A DNA stretch of 6,797 nucleotides from Bacillota bacterium (GTDB lineage: Bacteria > Bacillota_A > Clostridia > Peptostreptococcales > Anaerovoracaceae): positions 1 through 6,797 of the forward strand of contig JAFYLX010000154.1 of assembly GCA_017556895.1 (NCBI GenBank), read 5' to 3'. Numbering within the stretch: position 1 is the first letter of the stretch; the number at the start of each line of letters is the position of its first letter. Of the stretch, positions 1 to 5,776 are shown in pieces. The notes beneath the pieces were generated by a model. It was given only the letters and a program-made list of their open reading frames with translations. It ran no database searches and was not told the DNA's origin. The position numbers and the translations under genes are program-made.

Positions 1-4
1 AAAA

Positions 5-78
<74 letters not shown>

Positions 79-84
79 ATAAAA

Positions 85-159
85 TGGAGCGGAAGACGAG
101 ATTCGAACTCGCGACCCTCGCCTTGGCAAGGCGATGCTCTACCCCTGAGCCACTTCCGC
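85..159 (-). tRNA. tRNA-Gly (anticodon GCC)
   Basis: This is a complete 75-base tRNA with acceptor stem GCGGAAG/CTTCCGC, anticodon loop TTGCCAA, U73 and encoded CCA. It reads GGC and GGU codons. It lies 6 bases upstream of the Gly(TCC) gene and 26 bases downstream of tRNA-Tyr, so all are probably cut from one precursor. Confidence 0.97.
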
Positions 160-185
160 ATAATGTAAATTCCGTATAAAATTGA

Positions 186-270
186 TGGTCGAGGGAGGTG
201 GATTCGAACCACCGAAAGCTCAGCTAACGGATTTACAGTCCGCCCCCTTTGGCCACTCGGGAATCCCTCG
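186..270 (-). tRNA. tRNA-Tyr (anticodon GTA), class II
   Basis: This is an 85-base class II tRNA with a long variable arm (a short AGC/GCT stem), anticodon loop CTGTAAA, discriminator A73 and encoded CCA. The T-arm GGTGG/CCACC is perfect. The acceptor stem CGAGGGA/TCCCTCG is fully paired but begins with C1:G72. Bacterial tRNA-Tyr normally has G1:C72, and C1:G72 is typical of archaea and eukaryotes. The identity is clear from the anticodon and the variable arm. Confidence 0.96.
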
Positions 271-278
271 AAAATAAA

Positions 279-353
279 TGGAGCTGGTGGAGGGAATCGA
301 ACCCCCAACCTGCTGATTACAAATCAGCTGCTCTACCGTTGAGCCACACCAGC
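279..353 (-). tRNA. tRNA-Thr (anticodon TGT)
   Basis: This is a complete 75-base tRNA with acceptor stem GCTGGTG/CACCAGC, anticodon loop TTTGTAA, U73 and encoded CCA. The T-stem contains one G:U pair. It reads ACA and probably other ACN codons. It lies 8 bases upstream of tRNA-Tyr and 18 bases downstream of tRNA-Asp. Confidence 0.97.
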
Positions 354-371
354 ATAAATATTTAAAAAAGT

Positions 372-448
372 TGGCGACCTGGAACGGGCTCGAACCGTCG
401 ACCTCCAGCGTGACAGGCTGGCATTCTAACCAACTGAACTACCAGGCC
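372..448 (-). tRNA. tRNA-Asp (anticodon GTC)
   Basis: This is a complete 77-base tRNA with anticodon loop CTGTCAC, discriminator G73 (an Asp identity base) and encoded CCA. The acceptor stem GGCCTGG/CCAGGTC has one G2:U71 wobble. It lies 7 bases downstream of tRNA-Val. Confidence 0.97.
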
Positions 449-455
449 ATCTTTA

Positions 456-531
456 TGGTGGGCGTAATAGGGCTCGAACCTATGACCCCCTGCTTGTAAG
501 GCAGGTGCTCTCCCAGCTGAGCTATACGCCC
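456..531 (-). tRNA. tRNA-Val (anticodon TAC), first gene of the cluster
   Basis: This is a complete 76-base tRNA with acceptor stem GGGCGTA/TACGCCC, anticodon loop CTTACAA, A73 and encoded CCA. It is the first tRNA of the operon. Its 5' end lies about 23 bases downstream of the expected start of the nearest promoter (-10 box at 561-566). Confidence 0.97.
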
Positions 532-560
532 TCGCATCTGTTTACCACTCGCGCTTCTTT

Positions 561-589
561 ATTATACACGAGTCAGACCAGAATGTCAA
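561..589 (-). promoter_or_regulatory. Sigma-A promoter P1, nearest the tRNAs
   Basis: On the minus strand the -35 box is TTGACA (584-589), the spacer is 17 bases and the -10 box is TATAAT (561-566). Both boxes match the consensus perfectly. Transcription should start near 554-555, giving a leader of about 23 bases before tRNA-Val. Confidence 0.88.
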
Positions 590-664
590 GTGTTTTTTCA
601 CAACTTTTTTAAATTTTTTCGTTCTCGTTCTTCGTTTCTTAAGTTTCTCTCGCGAACATTACTT

Positions 665-693
665 ATATTAGCACATCTGCTAATCTTTGTCAA
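665..693 (-). promoter_or_regulatory. Sigma-A promoter P2
   Basis: The -35 box is TTGACA (688-693), the spacer is 17 bases and the -10 box is TAATAT (665-670), all on the minus strand. The inverted repeat at 704-719 sits 10 bases upstream of the -35 box, where an UP element would lie. It is 104 bases upstream of P1. Confidence 0.8.
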
Positions 694-703
694 CAACTTT
701 TTT

Positions 704-719
704 AACTTTTTTCAAAGTT
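704..719. repeat. Inverted repeat upstream of P2
   Basis: On the minus strand this reads AACTTT-GAAA-AAAGTT, with 6-base arms and a 4-base spacer. It ends 10 bases upstream of the P2 -35 box. It could be a curved UP element, a protein binding site or a weak hairpin in transcripts from P3 and P4. Confidence 0.6.
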
Positions 720-761
720 TTTTAAGTCGTTTTTGCAACCGCTTTGAGCGACAGCTTATTT

Positions 762-790
762 AGAATAACACATCTGTCATTCTTTGTCAA
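762..790 (-). promoter_or_regulatory. Sigma-A promoter P3
   Basis: The -35 box is TTGACA (785-790), the spacer is 17 bases and the -10 box is TATTCT (762-767). It shares a 27-base identical block with the P2 module around and upstream of the -35 box. It is 97 bases upstream of P2. Confidence 0.78.
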
Positions 791-800
791 CAACTTTTTT

Positions 801-816
801 AACTTTTCCCAAAGTT
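801..816. repeat. Inverted repeat upstream of P3
   Basis: On the minus strand this reads AACTTT-GGGA-AAAGTT. The arms are identical to those of the repeat at 704-719 and the spacer differs. It also ends 10 bases upstream of its -35 box. Confidence 0.6.
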
Positions 817-867
817 TTTTTCAAAAGCTGTATCGACTTCGCTATCGTTTCTCGCGACAACTCTGTT

Positions 868-896
868 ATAATAACACCTGACACTCTATATGTCAA
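868..896 (-). promoter_or_regulatory. Sigma-A promoter P4, next to the yigZ stop
   Basis: The -35 box is TTGACA (891-896), the spacer is 17 bases and the -10 box is TATTAT (868-873). The -35 box starts only 8 bases past the yigZ stop codon, so its upstream A-rich part overlaps the end of the yigZ reading frame. It is 106 bases upstream of P3. Confidence 0.8.
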
Positions 897-904
897 CACC
901 CTTT

Positions 905-1540
905 TTAAAACTTTTCTATTTTTTTGTTAACTAATCTTATCTCTTCGTTCTTTAAGACAGCCTTTCCCTGTGTGAGGTTTGTCACAAAGCCTTGTAATTC
1001 CAATGATTGATCAGGATCACATGCCAAGTCTGCTTCTACAACGTCTGTGTATCTCAAATCTAAGATTTGATACAAATCGCCTGCCATATTTTGTAGTTTT
1101 GCCAAATATGTATAGTCCAATGCGAATGTTAAGCAGCTTTGTTCCCATACTTCGCATACGCCAGCAGCCTCAAGTCCAAGCTTTGCACTAGAAGTATATG
1201 CCCTGGCAAGCCCACCTGTTCCTAGCTTAATTCCACCAAAATATCTAGTCACAACTACACAAGTATTAGTTATACCTGCATTGACCATCATCTTAACCAT
1301 AGGCGCCCCAGACGTTCCTTGAGGCTCTCCGTCGTCTGATGCCCACTGAATCTGCATCTTGTCACCGACTACCATAGCAGGTACATTATGAGTAGCATCT
1401 CTATGTTTCTTTTTTATAGACGCGATAAACTCATCAGCTTCCTCTTTTGAAGAAACAGGTTTTACATAAGTAATAAACTTGGATCTTTCTATTTCCTGAT
1501 CTGCAATCGCCTCTTTTTCTACAGTATTATATAACTTCAT
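905..1540 (-). CDS. yigZ: YigZ/IMPACT family protein (UPF0029)
   Basis: This 211-residue cytoplasmic protein has the usual length and two-domain layout of bacterial YigZ/YvyE proteins. The N-terminal IMPACT domain (about residues 15-120) shows ERSKF (18-22), HRDATHN (46-52), SDDGEPQGTSG (68-78) and the family signature TRYFGGIKLGTGGL (98-111). A DUF1949-like domain resembling EF-G domain V follows (about 135-200). Eukaryotic IMPACT opposes Gcn2 activation, but the bacterial role is not settled, so I give no reaction. The start is ATG at 1538-1540, with an AGAGG ribosome binding site 10 bases upstream (1551-1555). The start overlaps the end of hflX by 14 bases, which suggests translational coupling. 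I see no terminator after the stop codon, and the tRNA promoters begin almost at once. Confidence 0.93.
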   Translation of the reverse strand: MKLYNTVEKEAIADQEIERSKFITYVKPVSSKEEADEFIASIKKKHRDATHNVPAMVVGDKMQIQWASDDGEPQGTSGAPMVKMMVNAGITNTCVVVTRYFGGIKLGTGGLARAYTSSAKLGLEAAGVCEVWEQSCLTFALDYTYLAKLQNMAGDLYQILDLRYTDVVEADLACDPDQSLELQGFVTNLTQGKAVLKNEEIRLVNKKIEKF

Positions 1541-2807
1541 ACTTTTTAAACCTCTGATAATCAGAATTCTTGATGGAAACCTCGAAATATGTTCCAGTTT
1601 CTTTGTAGTCCATCAACTTTACAACGGCTTCACTACAAATGTATGATGAGATATCCCCTCTGTCGTATGGAATCAAGAATCTAGCATTGACATAGTCGCC
1701 AAAGATTTTCTCTTCGATTTTTGAAATTAAATAGTCAATGTTAATACCATGCTTCGCGGAAATCTCTACAGTCTCTACGCCGGGTTCTGGATAAATTTCG
1801 TCATGTGGAAGGTCTACCTTGTTATATACCATTATCTTGTCTTTATCACCCGCTCCAATTTCCTTCATTACTTTATTAGTAACTCCTATGTGGAAATCGT
1901 GGTTCTCATATGCAGAGTCTACCACATGAAGCAATAAGTCAGCATAAGTCACTTCTTCTAATGTAGCCTTAAACGCCTCAACTAGGGAGTGAGGAAGCTT
2001 ACTTACAAAGCCTACCGTGTCAATCAAGATAAACTGTCTTCCGTTTTCGAGAGTAACATTTCTCTGCTGAGTATCTAATGTAGCGAAAAGCATATTCTTC
2101 TCGAATACCGTCTTTTCTTCTTTATCAGTCATGGAAAGAAGTCTATTCATAAGTGCAGACTTGCCTGAGTTTGTATAGCCTACAAGAGCTACTACAGGAA
2201 TCTCACTCTTTTCTCTCTTAGCACGCTGGACGTTTCTAGTATTCTGAAGCTGGACAAGTTCTTCGCGAATGTCGTACATTCTACGTTCGATATGTCTTCT
2301 GTCAGTTTCTAGTTTCTTTTCACCCGGTCCTCTCGTACCGATACCTCCACCAAGACGTGACAAAGACTTCCCGAAACCAGTAAGTCTTGGAATTCTATAT
2401 TGTAACTGCGCAAGTTCAACTTGCAGCTTACCTTCTTTTGAAGTTGCTCTAGAAGCAAATATATCCAAAATCAAAATAGTTCTGTCAATAACTCTTACGT
2501 CAAGCGCATCTTCAAGGTTACGAAGCTGCATACCTGTAAGTTCGTCATTGAACACAACCATATCTGCACCCATGTTGCGAACCATCTCCGCAAGTTCCTC
2601 CACCTTGCCTTTGCCTATAAAGGTTGCAGTATTAGGACGCTCAAGTTTCTGAGTCAGATGACCAAGGACTTCCGCGCCTGCCGCCTCTGCAAGACCTTCT
2701 AGTTCCTTCATGGAATAGGATATATCTTCATTTCTCTGTAGGCCTACTAAAATGGCCTTATAATCGTCTTCTCTAATTATTTCGTTGTTCTCATTAAATC
2801 TTAACAT
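1527..2807 (-). CDS. hflX: GTPase HflX
   Basis: This 426-residue protein is a full-length HflX, a GTPase that binds the 50S subunit and can split stalled or hibernating ribosomes. The N-terminal HflX domain (about 15-195) includes the glycine-rich GGGIGTRGPGEKKLE signature (153-167) and a basic helical linker. The G domain (about 203-370) shows G1 GYTNSGKS (210-217), G2 threonine in FATLDTQ (241-247), G3 DTVGF (263-267), G4 NKVD (329-332) and G5 SAK (350-352). A C-terminal domain follows. No key residue is missing. The ATG at 2805-2807 fits the usual N-terminus, but I see only a weak ribosome binding site (GGTAG). The gene begins 21 bases after the yunB stop and may depend on coupling or on another upstream signal. 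Confidence 0.97.
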   Translation of the reverse strand: MLRFNENNEIIREDDYKAILVGLQRNEDISYSMKELEGLAEAAGAEVLGHLTQKLERPNTATFIGKGKVEELAEMVRNMGADMVVFNDELTGMQLRNLEDALDVRVIDRTILILDIFASRATSKEGKLQVELAQLQYRIPRLTGFGKSLSRLGGGIGTRGPGEKKLETDRRHIERRMYDIREELVQLQNTRNVQRAKREKSEIPVVALVGYTNSGKSALMNRLLSMTDKEEKTVFEKNMLFATLDTQQRNVTLENGRQFILIDTVGFVSKLPHSLVEAFKATLEEVTYADLLLHVVDSAYENHDFHIGVTNKVMKEIGAGDKDKIMVYNKVDLPHDEIYPEPGVETVEISAKHGINIDYLISKIEEKIFGDYVNARFLIPYDRGDISSYICSEAVVKLMDYKETGTYFEVSIKNSDYQRFKKYEVI

Positions 2808-2828
2808 ATCATTATTCTACCATAAATT

Positions 2829-3461
2829 TTATTCAATTGCATCTAAAATACTATCTTCCGGTACCATAACATAATTGTCCGGCACTTTTCCCACAATTAT
2901 TGCCTCTGCCAAAAGGATTTTTCTGCCTGTAGTGGTTATTTTATCCGTAAAAGGTGCCACTATGCGTATTTCGCTAGATAAATTGCAAAAAACATAATAT
3001 CTAGTTTGATTGATTCCTTCCGTTTCAAACTCCGTACCGTACTCGAATTTGGTCAAACTTACAGGGTGTATTTTGATCTTTGTCATTATTGGTAATTGCG
3101 ACAATATGCGATTACCTGTTAAAACGCCTAAATTCACTTCTATTTCTTCGATATCATCAAGAGAGTAGTTTTCCCTTACATTACTAGAAAAATTAAGCAA
3201 AAGCTTATTTATGAGTCTTGAATTAGGTTCTATATATTGAATATCTCCTTCTTCATTTCTTTCTACATATAAAAGTGGTCCCTCAAGTTCTTCATCATAG
3301 AAACAATTCTTTAAACTGTCATTTATTTTCGTGGAAACATGCTTTATCGCAACGGCCTCCGCAGTTTGGGCTATACTGGTTTCAAATGCGTCCTTAAATA
3401 CAAGGAAACTTCCTATTAGTATCAGCCCTGTGCCAATAAGTATAATTGCAATTCTTTTCAT
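2829..3461 (-). CDS. yunB: Sporulation protein, YunB family
   Basis: This 210-residue protein has an N-terminal membrane segment (about 3-22, after the short basic start MKR) and an extracytoplasmic or intermembrane domain. Family hallmarks are a helix after the membrane anchor (about 29-50), an NLG-type strand (110-112), the GINQTRY motif (149-155) and VGKVPDNY near the C-terminus (190-197). In Bacillus subtilis yunB belongs to the sigma-E mother-cell regulon, and its loss impairs sporulation. Its biochemical role is unknown. It is somewhat shorter than my recollection of the B. subtilis protein (about 250 residues). The start is ATG at 3459-3461, with AGGGGG 6 bases upstream (3468-3473). 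That ribosome binding site lies in the 3' arm of the hairpin behind codY. I did not find a convincing sigma-E promoter. Confidence 0.85.
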   Translation of the reverse strand: MKRIAIILIGTGLILIGSFLVFKDAFETSIAQTAEAVAIKHVSTKINDSLKNCFYDEELEGPLLYVERNEEGDIQYIEPNSRLINKLLLNFSSNVRENYSLDDIEEIEVNLGVLTGNRILSQLPIMTKIKIHPVSLTKFEYGTEFETEGINQTRYYVFCNLSSEIRIVAPFTDKITTTGRKILLAEAIIVGKVPDNYVMVPEDSILDAIE

Positions 3462-3501
3462 AAAAAACCCCCTAACATCTTATGAACGTGCTAGGGGTTT
3501 T
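3462..3501 (-). terminator. Intrinsic terminator after codY that contains the yunB ribosome binding site
   Basis: On the minus strand the arms AAAACCCCTA (3492-3501) and TAGGGG (about 3469-3474) pair around a 17-base loop, and a run of six T residues follows (3467-3462). The 3' flank can extend pairing as A:U beyond one unpaired G. The stem starts 10 bases past the codY stop codon, where a terminator is expected. The 3' arm is also the AGGGGG ribosome binding site of yunB. Confidence 0.75.
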
Positions 3502-3511
3502 GTTAATACTT

Positions 3512-4288
3512 TTATAATTGTAGTTCTTCGACTTTTTGTCTTAGATACGGATTAGTAATCTTGATTCTTGTGCCTTTCATTCCTAAAGACTGGGATGATA
3601 ATACACCTGCACTTTCAAGCTTTCTTACGGCGTTTACAATAACAGAATTGGTAATTGAGTACTTTCCTGCCACCTTGCTAACAACAAGAAGCCCTTCATT
3701 GCCCTTGATTTCTGCAAAGATCTTATCTACAGCTTCCTTTTCTGAGAAAGAAAGCTTGTCTATCGCTTTGTCAACAGCTCCAATGAGTCTCTTTTTTTCT
3801 TCAGCCGCAAGATTGATATTTCGCTTAATTTCAATACCAACAACAGTGGCTCCATATTCGCATAATGCAATATCTACCTCGTCAAAGGATTCGTCATATC
3901 TGGCAACTATGAGTGTACCCATTCGTTCGCCGCCACAAAAGCTAGGTATGATACAGTGATATTTGTTGGTCATGCCGTAGTCTTCACCTAGGATTTCATG
4001 ACAAGCCTCTCCATAAAGGTTTTCTATAGTTTCCTTAATGCCGATAAACTTCTGTGCATGGAAAGCTGTGAGTTTTTCGCTGCCACCTTCGTCTGAAACA
4101 GTAGATGCATCTTCTAGATTTGCGTATCCGGAACCTAGTACCGCACCCTCCGCATTAGTTATAAGTACATTTGCTCCGATTATTTCACAAAGTATTCTGC
4201 TCAAATCGTTATATGAAAGGCTACCTGTTGTACTTTCGCTTAGTACCCAGTTAAGCTTTCTGATTTTCTTTAGTATATTTTCTCCCAT
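3512..4288 (-). CDS. codY: GTP-sensing global transcriptional regulator CodY
   Basis: This 258-residue protein aligns almost without gaps to B. subtilis CodY (259 residues, from memory). CodY normally binds DNA when branched-chain amino acids and GTP are plentiful, and represses amino-acid, nitrogen and stationary-phase genes. The N-terminal GAF-like domain (about 1-155) includes GGERMGTL (119-126) and EYGATVVG (144-151). The C-terminal winged helix (about 165-250) includes GNEGLLV (196-202), SVIVNAVRKLESAG (215-228) and SLGMKGT (234-240). The stretch at 56-100, which carries the isoleucine/valine pocket residues in Bacillus, is poorly conserved, and position 214 is N where I recall R. The start is ATG at 4286-4288, with GGGAG 7 bases upstream. 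It begins 31 bases after hslU and is followed by a terminator. I saw no CodY box nearby. Confidence 0.96.
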   Translation of the reverse strand: MGENILKKIRKLNWVLSESTTGSLSYNDLSRILCEIIGANVLITNAEGAVLGSGYANLEDASTVSDEGGSEKLTAFHAQKFIGIKETIENLYGEACHEILGEDYGMTNKYHCIIPSFCGGERMGTLIVARYDESFDEVDIALCEYGATVVGIEIKRNINLAAEEKKRLIGAVDKAIDKLSFSEKEAVDKIFAEIKGNEGLLVVSKVAGKYSITNSVIVNAVRKLESAGVLSSQSLGMKGTRIKITNPYLRQKVEELQL

Positions 4289-4319
4289 GGCTAAACTCCC
4301 GCCTAGTTATCATAAAAGA

Positions 4320-5762
4320 TTATAGGATAAATCTATCAAGATCTTCTTTGTGGATTGTTTCCTGGAATCTTTCCTTTACATATTCATCATCGATTACAAT
4401 CTTTTCGTCATCCATCTCAGGAATATCGAAAGAAATGTCCTCTAATAACTTTTCTAAAATTGTATGAAGTCTTCTAGCGCCTATATTTTCTGTCTGTTCG
4501 TTCATCAAGTATGAAATAGTCGCAATTTCATCAATCGCGCCTTCTGTAAATTCAACTTCCACACCTTCTGTTTCTAACAAAGCCTTGTGCTGCTTAATCA
4601 AAGCGTTCTTAGGTACTGTAAGGATATTAACGAAATCCTCTTTAGTAAGACTTTCTAATTCTACTCTAATAGGGAATCTACCCTGAAGTTCAGGAATTAG
4701 GTCAGTAGGTTTTGCAATGTGGAAAGCACCTGCACCAATGAATAGAATATGGTCAGTCTTTACAGGGCCGTATTTTGTATTAATAACGCTACCTTCTACG
4801 ATTGGAAGTATGTCTCTCTGAACACCCTCTCTAGAAACATCAGCTCCGGATGTCATTCTGGATCCTGAGGCAATCTTATCGATTTCGTCGATGAAGATAA
4901 TGCCGTTCTGTTCCGCATTTTCGATAGCTTCATCTGTTACAACATCCATATCGATTAGTTTCTGAGCTTCCTGTTCTCTTAGAATCTTACGAGCGTCTTT
5001 AACCTTACAGTTCTTCTTCTTAGTCTTTTCAGGCATCATATTGCCAAAGATATTACCGATAGCAATGGACATGCCTTCGTTAGACATATCAAGCTGGTTG
5101 CCTTTAGGTGCATCAATTACTTCGATTTCAATAAGCTGTTCTTCAAGCAAGCCCTGTCTAAGCTGAATTCTTACCTGTTCTCTTGCCATTTCTACGTCAA
5201 GATCTTCCTGTGTAGGACCAGCTTCTCTTTCTTTTGCAGCCTGACTTTCTAAATACTGCTGCTTCTGGCTCTGGAATCCACCGCTGTTCATGATAAAGTC
5301 AAAAGGACTCTTCTGGGCAGCCGGTTTCTTCTTTTTACCCGGAATAATAGCTTCAACAATCTTTTCTTCTACAATTTTGTCTGCAATATAATATTTTTCT
5401 TCAAGTTTTGCCTGCTTAGTCACTCTCATGGACGCCTCAACAAGGTCTCTAACCATAGAATCAACGTCACGGCCAACATAACCTACTTCTGTAAACTTAG
5501 TAGCTTCCACTTTTACAAATGGCGCGTCCATTAACTTTGCAAGTCTTCTTGCGATTTCCGTCTTACCACAACCTGTAGGTCCCATCATAAGAATATTTTT
5601 AGGTGTGATTTCTTCTCTCATATTCTCATCGAGAAGGCTTCTTCTGTATCTGTTTCTAAGAGCGATTGCTACAGACTTCTTTGCATCGTTTTGTCCAATA
5701 ATATACTTATCTAACTCCGCTACGATCTCCTTCGGAGTCATGCTGTAAATCTTATTTGCCAT
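4320..5762 (-). CDS. hslU: ATPase subunit HslU (ClpY) of the HslVU protease
   Basis: This 480-residue AAA+ unfoldase feeds substrates into the HslV chamber. Visible elements are Walker A GPTGCGKT (61-68, with C where V is usual), the pore loop GYVG (94-97), a charged intermediate domain (about 115-245), Walker B IIFIDEID (288-295), the arginine-finger segment GRFPIR (361-366), sensor 2 GARRLH (428-433) and the C-terminal tail EDLDRFIL (473-480) that docks into HslV. The length is slightly above the E. coli protein because of the intermediate domain. The start is ATG at 5760-5762, because a strong AGAGGGGG ribosome binding site (5769-5776) lies 6 bases upstream and [14 protein letters not shown] fits the family. 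An in-frame ATG at 5837 would overlap hslV and add an unrelated 25 residues. The binding site touches the hslV stop codon, so the two genes are probably coupled. Confidence 0.97.
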   Translation of the reverse strand: MANKIYSMTPKEIVAELDKYIIGQNDAKKSVAIALRNRYRRSLLDENMREEITPKNILMMGPTGCGKTEIARRLAKLMDAPFVKVEATKFTEVGYVGRDVDSMVRDLVEASMRVTKQAKLEEKYYIADKIVEEKIVEAIIPGKKKKPAAQKSPFDFIMNSGGFQSQKQQYLESQAAKEREAGPTQEDLDVEMAREQVRIQLRQGLLEEQLIEIEVIDAPKGNQLDMSNEGMSIAIGNIFGNMMPEKTKKKNCKVKDARKILREQEAQKLIDMDVVTDEAIENAEQNGIIFIDEIDKIASGSRMTSGADVSREGVQRDILPIVEGSVINTKYGPVKTDHILFIGAGAFHIAKPTDLIPELQGRFPIRVELESLTKEDFVNILTVPKNALIKQHKALLETEGVEVEFTEGAIDEIATISYLMNEQTENIGARRLHTILEKLLEDISFDIPEMDDEKIVIDDEYVKERFQETIHKEDLDRFIL

Positions 5763-5768
5763 ATTTAT

Positions 5769-5776
5769 CCCCCTCT
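5769..5776 (-). promoter_or_regulatory. Ribosome binding site that fixes the hslU start
   Basis: The minus strand reads AGAGGGGG followed by six bases and ATG. It begins at the first codon position boundary of the hslV stop, so ribosomes ending hslV arrive directly on it. It favours the start at 5762 over the longer reading frame. Confidence 0.8.

Larger units (their letters stand above)
671..817. repeat. Direct repeat of a promoter module (671-720 and 768-817)
   Basis: Two 50-base segments, 97 bases apart, match at 44 of 50 positions by my count, with an unbroken 27-base match (684-710 and 781-807). They cover the P2 and P3 spacers, the -35 boxes and the A-rich upstream parts. The differences cluster in the spacer and in the loop of the inverted repeat. 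This suggests duplication of a promoter module. Confidence 0.85.
532..904 (-). promoter_or_regulatory. Multi-promoter leader region of the tRNA operon
   Basis: This gene-free stretch lies between the yigZ stop codon and tRNA-Val. It is very AT-rich. It consists of four modules of about 100 bases, each with an A-rich upstream part, a sigma-A promoter and a short GC-richer transcribed segment. Three of these segments carry variants of a GTCGC or TCGCGAG motif that could form small hairpins, such as CGCT-CAA-AGCG downstream of the third promoter. I see no coding potential and no clear intrinsic terminator for yigZ here. The promoters are listed separately. Confidence 0.8.

Noticed and set aside
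561..896. A CRISPR-like or mobile-element repeat array
   Set aside because: Only four degenerate units occur. Their conserved parts are promoter boxes and A-rich tracts, and the spacers between them are related to one another.
2808..2828. A possible CodY box or riboswitch in the short intergenic gaps
   Set aside because: The gaps between protein genes are 13 to 50 bases. Apart from the codY hairpin I saw no palindrome or aptamer-like structure in them.
3475..3530. A sigma-E promoter for yunB (CATAAGAT near 3479-3486 as a -10 box)
   Set aside because: The match is partial, no good -35 partner lies about 14 bases upstream, and the start would fall inside the ribosome binding site.
979..4325. 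Several plus-strand reading frames of 60 to 130 codons opposite yigZ, hflX, yunB, codY and hslU
   Set aside because: They are antisense shadows of well-recognised genes. I saw no ribosome binding sites or family motifs that support them.
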